Assembly: GCA_964351775.1 (NCBI GenBank)
Contig: CAYGPQ010000038.1
Span: 1 to 42,129, forward strand
Direction of reading: 5' to 3'
Length of the DNA: 42,129 bases
Origin: Kordia sp964351775
GTDB taxonomy: Bacteria; Bacteroidota; Bacteroidia; Flavobacteriales; Flavobacteriaceae
Part shown: positions 34,985 through 42,129 of the stretch, in pieces
How positions within the stretch are numbered: position 1 is the first letter of the stretch
How the letters are laid out: each line of letters starts with the position of its first letter
Translations under genes and position numbers: made by a program
Notes under the pieces: model-generated
What the model was told of the DNA's origin: nothing
The model's input: only the letters and a program-made list of their open reading frames with translations
Database searches by the model: none

Positions 34985-34992
34985 CAAATGTA
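34985..34992 (-). promoter_or_regulatory. -7 promoter box for ruvA-sprA
   Basis: TACATTTG on the minus strand fits TAnnTTTG; the position 20 nt upstream does not show TTG. The expected leader is about 16-20 nt. Confidence 0.55.
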
Positions 34993-35059
34993 ATAAATTT
35001 ATTCACATTTACTTAACGAATTTTGTCTTTAATAGATGAATGTATTATTGTTACCGTTG

Positions 35060-37357
35060 TTAGGATTCTTCTTTTCGTTGTTGCCATTTTTCTTTTTCCT
35101 GCGCATCTACCACGGCTACCGCTGCCATATTGATGATTTCATCCACACTTGCGCCGAGCTGTAAAATATGAACTGGCTTACTCATTCCCAGCATAATAGG
35201 CCCGATAGAATCTGCTTTATTGAGCTCTTTCATGAGTTTATAGGTAATATTTGCCGCATCAAGGTTTGGAAATACAAGCGTATTTACTTCTTTTCCTGCT
35301 AATTTTGAGAATGGGAATTTTTCCGCAAGCATTTCTTTGTTCAATGCAAAATCAGATTGCACTGCACCGTCTACATTGATATCTGGATGGTATTTGTGTA
35401 AATATGTAACAGCTTCGTCTACTTTTTTTGCTTTTTCATGATCCGATGAACCAAAGTTTGAATAGGATAGCATGGCAATGTTTGGTTCTAATCCGAACAT
35501 TTTTACGGTTAATGCAGTCATGTGTGCAATTTTTGCCAAATCGCGCGCAGACGGATCAATATTTATAGAGGTGTCTGATAAGAACATCGGTCCACGTTCC
35601 GTAATCATTAAGTTGGTGGTAGCTACTTTTTGCACGCCTTTTGCTGTTCCGATGAGTTCTAACATTGGTTTTACAACCGCCGGATAACTTCTGGAGTATC
35701 CTGAAATAAGTCCATCAGCATCACCCTCATTTACCATCATTGCAGCAAAGTAGTTACGTTCGCGCATTTTACTTTTCGCATCTAGCATGGAAACTCCTTT
35801 TCGCTTTCTGGATTCCCAATAAATTTCTGCGTATTGCTTTCTTTTTGCTTTTTGCTCGTTTCTTTTAGGATCAATGATTTGTACATTACCATCAAATTCT
35901 AGTTCTTCCCTAAGTTCACGAATAATCTTTTCGTTCCCTAAAAGAATCGGAATTGCGATGCCTTCATCATATACATATTGTGCCGCTTTTAATACATTTA
36001 AATGATCTGCTTCTGCAAAAACGATCCGTTTTGGATTGGTTTTGGCTCTATTGTGAAGTAATCGAATGATTTTATTATCTGCGCCTAATCGATGTAATAA
36101 TTCATCTTCATATTTTGCCCAATCTTCAATTGGTTCTGTGGCAACTCCTGAATCCATAGCGGCTCTTGCAATGGCTGGTGGAATTTTAGCAATTAATCGC
36201 GGATCAAATGGTTTTGGGATGATATACTCTTTTCCAAAGGTGAGTTTGGTTTCGCCATACGCAATATTTACTTGCTCTGGCACGGGTTCTTTTGCGAGTT
36301 CGGCTAAGGCTTTTACAGCAGCCATTTTCATTGCTTCATTAATTTTTGTAGCCCTAACATCTAATGCGCCACGAAATATAAACGGAAATCCAAGCACATT
36401 GTTTACCTGATTTGGATGATCGGATCGTCCGGTAGCCATGATGATATCTTTTCGTGAAGCAATGGCTTCATCATACGATATTTCAGGTGTCGGATTTGCC
36501 ATTGCAAATACAATAGGATCATTTGCCATAGAGCGCAACATCGCAGGAGTCACAATATTTCCCACCGAAAGTCCCAAGAAAACATCGGCGCCTATCATTG
36601 CGTCTGCTAAAGAATCATAATGTTTTGAGGTTCTAAAACGCGCTTGCATTGGAGACAAATCTGTTCGTCCCTTGTGCAATAAACCATCTGCATCAAACAT
36701 GGCAATATTTTCCAATTTTGCTCCTAATGCCATGTATAAATTCATACATGAAATTGCTGCCGAACCAGCTCCAGATACCGCAAAACGAACCTCTTCAATT
36801 TTTTTACCTGCTATTTCTAACGCATTGATTAAGGCTGCTGATGAAATAATTGCCGTTCCGTGTTGGTCATCGTGCATGACAGGAATGTCCAATTCTTCTA
36901 CTAGTCTACGTTCAATTTCGAATGCTTCGGGCGCTTTGATATCTTCCAAATTGATTCCTCCAAACGTCGGTGCTATATTTTTTACTGTTTCAATAAATTT
37001 ATCGATGTCTTTTGTATCAATTTCAATATCAAACACATCAATATCCGCAAATATTTTAAAGAGTAATCCTTTCCCTTCCATCACAGGTTTTGATGCTTCA
37101 GGACCAATATCACCCAAACCTAATACGGCTGTTCCATTGGTAATAACAGCCACTAAGTTTCCTTTAGCAGTATATTTGTAGACATTTTTTTTGTCTTTTG
37201 CAATTTCTAAACAAGGTTCTGCAACTCCGGGTGAGTACGCTAATGATAAATCGCGTTGGGTAGAATATCTTTTCGTGGGAACCACTTTTATTTTCCCTGG
37301 TTGCGGTTTTGCATGGTAAATTAATGCTTCTCTTCTTAAACGTTCTTGGTTACTCAT
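35060..37357 (-). CDS. maeB: NADP-dependent malic enzyme, fused to phosphotransacetylase-like domain
   Basis: A protein of 765 residues, the usual MaeB fusion length. Residues 1-~430 are the malic enzyme: LAYSPGVAEPCLEIA, the NAVITNGTAVLGLGDIGP-like substrate loop, HDDQHGTA and the NAD(P) site SGAGSAAISCMNLY. Residues ~430-765 are a phosphate acetyltransferase-like domain (RIVFAEADHLNVLKAAQ, FLSDTSINIDPSARDLA, VFPNLDAANITYKLMK) that usually has a regulatory role. It decarboxylates malate to pyruvate with NADP reduction. Monocistronic, with its own -7 box. Confidence 0.95.
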   Translation of the reverse strand: MSNQERLRREALIYHAKPQPGKIKVVPTKRYSTQRDLSLAYSPGVAEPCLEIAKDKKNVYKYTAKGNLVAVITNGTAVLGLGDIGPEASKPVMEGKGLLFKIFADIDVFDIEIDTKDIDKFIETVKNIAPTFGGINLEDIKAPEAFEIERRLVEELDIPVMHDDQHGTAIISSAALINALEIAGKKIEEVRFAVSGAGSAAISCMNLYMALGAKLENIAMFDADGLLHKGRTDLSPMQARFRTSKHYDSLADAMIGADVFLGLSVGNIVTPAMLRSMANDPIVFAMANPTPEISYDEAIASRKDIIMATGRSDHPNQVNNVLGFPFIFRGALDVRATKINEAMKMAAVKALAELAKEPVPEQVNIAYGETKLTFGKEYIIPKPFDPRLIAKIPPAIARAAMDSGVATEPIEDWAKYEDELLHRLGADNKIIRLLHNRAKTNPKRIVFAEADHLNVLKAAQYVYDEGIAIPILLGNEKIIRELREELEFDGNVQIIDPKRNEQKAKRKQYAEIYWESRKRKGVSMLDAKSKMRERNYFAAMMVNEGDADGLISGYSRSYPAVVKPMLELIGTAKGVQKVATTNLMITERGPMFLSDTSINIDPSARDLAKIAHMTALTVKMFGLEPNIAMLSYSNFGSSDHEKAKKVDEAVTYLHKYHPDINVDGAVQSDFALNKEMLAEKFPFSKLAGKEVNTLVFPNLDAANITYKLMKELNKADSIGPIMLGMSKPVHILQLGASVDEIINMAAVAVVDAQEKEKWQQRKEES

Positions 37358-37413
37358 ATTGTTGGGTTTGATCGCCTTTGGCTTTTAATACAATTGTAGG
37401 CAATATGAACTTG

Positions 37414-37421
37414 CAAATTTA
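37414..37421 (-). promoter_or_regulatory. -7 promoter box for maeB
   Basis: TAAATTTG on the minus strand matches TAnnTTTG, giving a leader of about 50 nt. No good -33 box at the usual spacing. Confidence 0.5.
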
Positions 37422-37488
37422 ATTGTAAGTACGTAAAGGAAAAAATTTAATGTGGTTTCTTTAGTTTTATTTATCGAAAAGGATGTTT

Positions 37489-37578
37489 ATGACCACTGCT
37501 GTCCAACAAAAGATAAAAGACCGCTGTGCTGAAAGAATAAAGAATGAAGACTTGATGATAATACAAAACAAAAAATAG
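37489..37578 (+). other. 29-codon mini-ORF in the maeB upstream gap
   Basis: ATG at 37489 with an AGGATG-like Shine-Dalgarno stretch 5-10 bp before it; the frame encodes 29 residues (MTTAVQQKIKDRCAERIKNE, then DLMIIQNKK) and stops at 37576. The composition looks coding: Lys/Glu/Arg-rich and with normal codon use. It lacks a recognised family or promoter. It may be a tiny protein, a relic of an inserted element, or chance. The 269-bp gap around it holds nothing else but the maeB promoter. Confidence 0.25.
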
Positions 37579-37626
37579 GATAACAAAAACGGTATTTTAC
37601 GGAGTGCTTACTTATAAAAGGTGAAC

Positions 37627-38148
37627 TTATATATAATTAAGTACTCCTCTAAATTCTTTTAATTCCGTATACATTCTAATCCCTAAAAATTTCCAATCAA
37701 GTGTTCCCATAGCATGATATTCTATTTCTCCATTTTTATTTTCTTCAACTGTAAGTGCTGTCAAATTCCATTTAAAACCTCCATTAAAACCTTGCAATGT
37801 TGAAAACCCTTGTAATGGTATTTTGTCACCATTTTTTTTTACCGATGTAATATTTAAGTTTATATCGAATTGTAGAGCATCTAATAATAAAAACCTTTCT
37901 GTACTATTTTCAGCTCCAATTTTAAATTCTTTTGGTATTTCATTTACAATAATGGTTTTAACTTTGGTTGCATCTTCATCTTTATAATCATTAAAGAAAA
38001 TAATAGCTATTATAATTGCTGTAAAGAAATATGCTAAAGGTTTTAATTTACTCTTTAAAGATTCATTTTTCGTAGAATAATAAACAAATAATGATACAGC
38101 AATACTAATAACTAAGATACTATTGATTAAGAACCAAATAAAATACAT
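37627..38148 (-). CDS. Membrane-anchored protein of unknown function, downstream of the S8 peptidase
   Basis: A protein of 173 residues with two transmembrane helices at the start (MYFIWFLINSILVISIAVSLFVYY-type helix, a lysine-rich turn, then LAYFFTAIIIAIIFF) and a soluble C-terminal ~110 residues predicted as mostly beta strands (FDINLNITSVKKNGDKIPLQ, then GFNGGFKWNLTALTV). No family recognised. It begins 10 bp after the peptidase stop, so it belongs to the same leftward unit as the peptide gene and peptidase. It could be an immunity, anchoring or partner protein of that set; the sequence itself does not say. Confidence 0.7.
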   Translation of the reverse strand: MYFIWFLINSILVISIAVSLFVYYSTKNESLKSKLKPLAYFFTAIIIAIIFFNDYKDEDATKVKTIIVNEIPKEFKIGAENSTERFLLLDALQFDINLNITSVKKNGDKIPLQGFSTLQGFNGGFKWNLTALTVEENKNGEIEYHAMGTLDWKFLGIRMYTELKEFRGVLNYI

Positions 38149-38158
38149 AGCTTAATTT

Positions 38159-39841
38159 TTAGTTTTTCTTCTTCTTTTTTGAAACTTCTTCTGCCATGAG
38201 TAAAGCATTATACGCATTCACTATTTTTCCCGATTTGGAAAGGGAACTAAATGGCACTAATTCTTTTTCTGTACTTGTAGATGGCTTGTTAACCATAATA
38301 TCATACGAAACACCAGATTCCATAATAATTTGTTTTACTTCGGCGGCTGTTAGGTTTGGATAATAGGAACGGATGAGTGCAGCAATTCCAGATACAATAG
38401 CGGAAGAACAGGAAGTTCCAGAACTATAATCATACTTATTATCGTTTCTTGTGGTATAGATATATTCCCCAGGAGCAAAAATATCAACTTCTTTCTTTCC
38501 ATAGTTTGATGAAGAATAAGCTAAATTTTCATAAAGCTTAAAAGTAGTTGCTCCAACTTTTATAAAATTATTAACAAACTCGTATGAATGGTTAATTGCA
38601 TCATTAGGGTAATTAAATTCTTTATCCAAATTCAAGCTTTCATTGCCAGAAGATGTAATGACTAATACATCCTTTTTTTCTGCATATTTTAAAGCATCAA
38701 CAACCCAATTTTCGTGTAATGAGAATTCTTTTCCTAAACTCATATTGATGATTTTTGCACCATTATCAACAGCATATTTGATTGCTCTTGATAAATCTTT
38801 GTCATGCACATCTCCAAAAGGAGCAACAGCAAGGGGCATTATTTTTACTGTATTAGTAACTCCTAAAACACCTAAATTATTAGTTCTATTTGCTGCAATA
38901 ATACCAATTATTTGTATGGCATGATTATGTCGATTTTTAGTTGTATCAATGCTTATAAAAGGATTTCCATAATCAGCAAAATTTATATAATCTTCTTTGT
39001 CTCCAATGATATCCCTGTCATGATATTCTTTGTTTAGATAAAAAGTTAAATATCTTTCTTCTGCTATTCGTCTATTTTTTGCCCAATCCTTATTTTTTAA
39101 AAAAGACTTATAGTCTAAAAGTTCATTTTTTTGCTCACTGTTTAATTCTATTAAGGAATCTATAAAATTTTCATCAATGGATTGATTAGGAAACCTTTTT
39201 TGAATTTTTTCTTTTAATTCAATCTCAGCATTTATTAATGAGTCTAAATAAAATAAATTATCAGCAACGATTGATTTTTTATCATTAAAAGCTTTTAATG
39301 CTCTCTTATATAAATTAAATTTTTGAATTTCTCCTTTGGCTATCTCAGTAACTGTTTTGTCTTTGAAATAATTTTCATATTTATTAAGAACCCTAACATA
39401 TTCATAAGGACTTCTGTGAAGTTGAATACCATTTCTATTTCCTAAATAATTCCACCCATTAACATCATCTACATAGCCATTATTATCATCATCAATATTA
39501 TTATTAGGAATTTCATTGTGATTAATCCAAAAAGAATCTTTTATATCTTCATGTGATGTATCTATTCTTCCATCAATGAGAGCAACTATTATTGTATCAG
39601 AATATTTTTTATTGCTAAGAATTTTTTCATAAGCCTTATCTAAACTTACACCAACAATAGTATCTTCATCATAATCTTTATGCTGCCAATTTTTCCATTC
39701 AGACGAGGTTAATTTAGATGTTTTTATTTTTATATCAACTGTTTCACTTTTTTCTTTTTTAGAAGATAAGTGATCGTAATTTTTACAATTGTAAAACATC
39801 AACAACACTAAGAAAACATAAAAAATTCTTTTTATAGACAT
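38159..39841 (-). CDS. Lipoprotein subtilisin-like (S8) peptidase
   Basis: A protein of 560 residues from the ATG at 39841; the longer frame opening with TTG at 39865 would overlap the peptide gene and hides the lipoprotein signal, which ends at Cys19 (lipobox MFYNC). Catalytic residues are all present: Asp90 in VALIDGRID, His307 in RHNHAIQIIG, oxyanion Asn400 in TSSGNE, Ser477 in SSGTSCSSA. The Asp-His interval is ~217 residues, far above the usual, filled by a calcium-loop-like DDDNNGYVDD stretch and helical material. The usual HGTHVAG around the His is lost (HAIQIIG). It lies 11 bp after the peptide gene, in one transcript. Confidence 0.88.
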   Translation of the reverse strand: MSIKRIFYVFLVLLMFYNCKNYDHLSSKKEKSETVDIKIKTSKLTSSEWKNWQHKDYDEDTIVGVSLDKAYEKILSNKKYSDTIIVALIDGRIDTSHEDIKDSFWINHNEIPNNNIDDDNNGYVDDVNGWNYLGNRNGIQLHRSPYEYVRVLNKYENYFKDKTVTEIAKGEIQKFNLYKRALKAFNDKKSIVADNLFYLDSLINAEIELKEKIQKRFPNQSIDENFIDSLIELNSEQKNELLDYKSFLKNKDWAKNRRIAEERYLTFYLNKEYHDRDIIGDKEDYINFADYGNPFISIDTTKNRHNHAIQIIGIIAANRTNNLGVLGVTNTVKIMPLAVAPFGDVHDKDLSRAIKYAVDNGAKIINMSLGKEFSLHENWVVDALKYAEKKDVLVITSSGNESLNLDKEFNYPNDAINHSYEFVNNFIKVGATTFKLYENLAYSSSNYGKKEVDIFAPGEYIYTTRNDNKYDYSSGTSCSSAIVSGIAALIRSYYPNLTAAEVKQIIMESGVSYDIMVNKPSTSTEKELVPFSSLSKSGKIVNAYNALLMAEEVSKKKKKN

Positions 39842-39852
39842 GAATTTATTTT

Positions 39853-40047
39853 TTAACCCGGACAATTATCATCTTTTGTATCTACAACTGGACAGTTAGG
39901 ACTACCAGAATTAGGGCAATTCCTAATTACAACTGATTTATTTTTTGTGTCAGACCCAGTAGCACAATTAGTATCATCACTTTCATTATTTGTACCGCCC
40001 ATGATAGAATTTATTAAAGTCAAACTAGCAACTTTTTCAATCCTCAA
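39853..40047 (-). CDS. Putative GG-leader Cys-rich RiPP/lanthipeptide-like precursor peptide
   Basis: A 64-residue frame. With TTG at 40047 as start, the 18-residue leader MRIEKVASLTLINSIMGG ends in GG and fits the Bacteroidetes class I lanthipeptide-style leader (L.I..IA.L....I.GG). Upstream codons stay open without an ATG and extend the match (KLLKL before RIEKVASL), ending at a stop near 40086. The core is 46 residues with four Cys (three in NCP motifs: RNCPN, PNCPV, DNCPG), ten Ser/Thr, many Asn/Asp. A near-consensus -7 box, TATCTTTT, lies on the minus strand at 40072-40079. Start codon uncertain (TTG or ATT). The precursor nature is inferred. Confidence 0.55.
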   Translation of the reverse strand: MRIEKVASLTLINSIMGGTNNESDDTNCATGSDTKNKSVVIRNCPNSGSPNCPVVDTKDDNCPG

Positions 40048-40131
40048 TTTTAATAGTTTAACACTAATAAAAAAAGATAAAGGTTAGAAGATTCACTGAA
40101 TCAGCAGAGTTAAAAATTATAATTAGATGTA

Positions 40132-41796
40132 CTATATCTTGTCAACATCATTCTCTAACTTTTTAATGAAAAAATAAGCTGAAAAGCCAGTTTTCTTTAA
40201 GAAAGCAGTAGAAAAAGCTCTTCTACTATTAAATCCAGCTTCTTCGGAAATGACATCGACAGTATATTTTCTAATTTTTTTGTTAGTTCTTAATTCTGAA
40301 ACGATATAGTCAATTCTTAAATCATTTATATAATCACTATATTTTTTTTGCTTATATGTGTTTAAAATTTTTGATAAATACTTAGTATTAGTCCCAACTT
40401 TTTTAGTCAAAAAAGCTAATGTCATTTTGTTATTCAGGAAGCCCTTTTCATTTTCAAATTTTTCCAAACTTTTTAGAATTCTTTTAACGATTTCATGGTC
40501 AATATCACTAATGGTAGCTGTGATTACTTTTTCAGTTTCATTTTGACTTTCTAATTCAATAATCAATTGTTCATACTTGGTTTGATAATTTTTCCTTTTG
40601 AAATAATTAAATCCAAAGCCAATAGAAATTAAGAGTCCTATTATTGCTGAAATAATCAAATATTTATTCAATAAACTCTTTTCTTTAGTATGCAATTTTA
40701 ATAATCTCTCCTTGTCAGCTTTTAATTTTGGTGTTTCATATTTATTGTATAAAGTTTTACTTATGTCTTTATAGTTTTGGTTTGTTATGCTATCTAATAT
40801 TAATAATTGATTTAAGTAATACAACTTTTTATCATTTCTATAACTCGATAGAATATTATAAGTTTCTCTACAATAGATGGGCAAATAATTATCTGCTACA
40901 AACATAGAATCAACTTTATTCAAAAATATTTCTGATTCGGCGTAATCATGTATTTTTTTCAAAGCTATGCCAATATAGAAATATGCGATAGAAACCTTAT
41001 AGTTATTATTTGATGATTTTAAAAATGGAATAGCTTTTTTTAGACTATCAATACTAGTTAAATATTTTTCTTTATAGAAGCTATTTATTCCTTCATAAAA
41101 AACAAAATACCAATAATGTTCTTCATCTTTTTGATTTAAAGATTTTTTAATTCCAAGTAAGTTAATAACAGTAGCAGAATCGAGTTCTTTCTTGTAAGTA
41201 TAAGAATTAGATATCATACAAAGCGAGCTTAAATAAAGAGAATATTTCTTTTCATCTTTAAAATAATTCAGCGCCTCTTTCATATATTTTATAGTTTCAT
41301 CATGATGAGCTATTTCATTCTTCAATAAACCCATGTTATAAACTGTTAAGTATGCCAATTCTATATTACCTCCTATTTTAGCACTTTTGTGAGTTAGCAA
41401 AAAATAGTCTAAAGCTTCTCTAAAGTTTTTTCTACCCCAGCAAATATTGGCTTTCAACGAATATGCAGTACACGGTACAAAAAAATCTATTTTTCCCTCT
41501 GAAAATTTTATAGAATTATTAACCAATTCTTCTAAATCAATTTCATTTTTAGCAGTTGATGTAAGGAGTAAAAAGCCTTTTGCAATTTTTACAGAATCAT
41601 TAATGTTAAAGGCTTTCTTTAAGAAAGAATTTGAATAAATACTATCTTCAATTGATTTTGGCTCGCTTTTGTAAAATAAATTTTCTAAACTCTCAAAGCT
41701 TTTATTCTTTAAAGAGTCGGGTATATTAAAACTTCTTTCCTGAGCAAATATAATATTTGTAGTAATGAAAATAATTATTTTAAAAATGAGCTTCAT
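40132..41796 (-). CDS. Membrane-anchored TPR protein with cytoplasmic AraC-type DNA-binding domain
   Basis: A protein of 554 residues: signal peptide (about 1-18, IIFAQ), a periplasmic helical region with several TPR-like repeats (about 90-340), one transmembrane helix (YLIISAIIGLLISIGFGFNYF, near 380), and a C-terminal AraC-type HTH domain. The HTH domain includes TLAFLTKKVGTNTKYLSKIL and VISEEAGFNSRRAFSTAFLKKTGFSAYFF. Such proteins sense a periplasmic signal and act on DNA directly. It points at the peptide gene 84 bp downstream, so it is a probable local regulator of that set, and could be transcribed through it. Confidence 0.85.
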   Translation of the reverse strand: MKLIFKIIIFITTNIIFAQERSFNIPDSLKNKSFESLENLFYKSEPKSIEDSIYSNSFLKKAFNINDSVKIAKGFLLLTSTAKNEIDLEELVNNSIKFSEGKIDFFVPCTAYSLKANICWGRKNFREALDYFLLTHKSAKIGGNIELAYLTVYNMGLLKNEIAHHDETIKYMKEALNYFKDEKKYSLYLSSLCMISNSYTYKKELDSATVINLLGIKKSLNQKDEEHYWYFVFYEGINSFYKEKYLTSIDSLKKAIPFLKSSNNNYKVSIAYFYIGIALKKIHDYAESEIFLNKVDSMFVADNYLPIYCRETYNILSSYRNDKKLYYLNQLLILDSITNQNYKDISKTLYNKYETPKLKADKERLLKLHTKEKSLLNKYLIISAIIGLLISIGFGFNYFKRKNYQTKYEQLIIELESQNETEKVITATISDIDHEIVKRILKSLEKFENEKGFLNNKMTLAFLTKKVGTNTKYLSKILNTYKQKKYSDYINDLRIDYIVSELRTNKKIRKYTVDVISEEAGFNSRRAFSTAFLKKTGFSAYFFIKKLENDVDKI

Positions 41797-41971
41797 GAAT
41801 ATATAAATACAGTTTTAAGGTTGAAAATTCAAGGAATTTACCTAGCAGATTCACGGAAACAGCAAAGCTTTGGGTTGTTTACACCAACTTTTTGATATTA
41901 CATTTACACCATCAATAAAATCTGACAACGAAAGTAGTTGATTAATTTTAATAATCAAAAAAACAGCAAAC

Positions 41972-42129
41972 ATGGCATTAGAAAATTTAATCAGTATTGA
42001 ATTTACCACCGAAGAACTCACGGCACTCGACACACACTTACAAGGCATTCAACAAGTATTAGCAGGAAAAACAGTCAACCTAACGCCCGACCAACGCCAA
42101 CAATACGGACGTATTGCCAACCAAAACAA
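41972..42129 (+). CDS. Hypothetical protein, 5' part only (cut by window edge)
   Basis: An ATG at 41972 opens a frame that stays open to the window end, giving 52 codons: a hydrophilic, helix-rich start (MALENLISIEFTTEELTALD, then THLQGIQQVLAGKTVNLTPD). No transmembrane segment or signal peptide. Its codon use is GC-richer than that of its neighbours. It is divergent from the AraC-type gene across 175 bp, where no clear promoter was found. Family not recognised with certainty. Confidence 0.6.
   Translation, partial: MALENLISIEFTTEELTALDTHLQGIQQVLAGKTVNLTPDQRQQYGRIANQN

Noticed and set aside
36672..37181. 169-codon rightward ORF
   Set aside because: Antisense shadow of the malic enzyme domain of maeB; Ser/Ile-rich composition typical of such shadows.
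39842..39865. TTG start extending the S8 peptidase by 8 residues
   Set aside because: It would overlap the peptide gene and push the lipoprotein signal inward; the ATG at 39841 gives a standard lipoprotein N-terminus.
41851..42048. 65-codon leftward ORF at the right edge
   Set aside because: Opposite-strand shadow of the partial rightward gene starting at 41972; composition is Ser/Val/Leu-rich without domain features.

Overview
The window is AT-rich bacterial chromosome from the phylum Bacteroidetes, almost certainly family Flavobacteriaceae. The markers are SprA and a PorP/SprF-family protein (type IX secretion and gliding), a RemB-like protein, TonB paralogs with the flavobacterial domain layout, and several copies of the Bacteroidetes promoter (TTG, about 20 nt, TAnnTTTG). 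The gene styles recall Kordia or a relative, but the genus cannot be fixed from the sequence. No rRNA, tRNA, CRISPR array or intact insertion sequence was seen.

Layout. 1-4.2 kb: a truncated TPR protein at the left edge, divergent from a SIMPL-domain protein plus VWA lipoprotein pair. A 465-bp gap follows, holding a long imperfect hairpin and a two-hairpin repeat. 4.2-9.0 kb: PorP/SprF-like protein, an Nfu protein with a duplicated N-domain, dodecin, DUF1304, MscS, a perfect 8-bp x 6 tandem repeat, and TsaB. 9.1-15.1 kb: a complete leftward tripartite MacAB/TolC-type export operon (ATPase, two permeases, adaptor, TolC) behind an inverted-repeat control region. 15.2-20.7 kb: a respiratory block read leftward (heme O synthase, two subunit III proteins, subunit IV, a cysteine-free SCO-like protein, SCO, DUF420, and a small CxxC membrane protein). 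20.8-24.6 kb: a secreted metallo-beta-lactamase-fold hydrolase, a small membrane protein and RemB. 24.4-27.1 kb: two TonB paralogs with the decayed 5' end of a third, VanZ and GcvH. 27.1-37.4 kb: SprA, RuvA and the malic enzyme.

The most unusual segment is 37.6-41.8 kb. A tight leftward set encodes a small Cys-rich peptide with a GG-type leader and no ATG start, a lipoprotein subtilase with an enlarged Asp-His interval, and a small membrane protein. It lies just downstream of a membrane-anchored TPR/AraC regulator. The arrangement looks like a self-contained peptide-plus-protease cassette. No modification enzyme or dedicated exporter is visible inside the window.

Several genes serve the cell envelope: SprA, PorP/SprF-like, RemB and the TonB proteins connect to gliding, secretion and energised outer-membrane transport, and the oxidase-assembly genes supply the proton gradient that drives these. 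The right edge cuts a rightward gene of unknown function.
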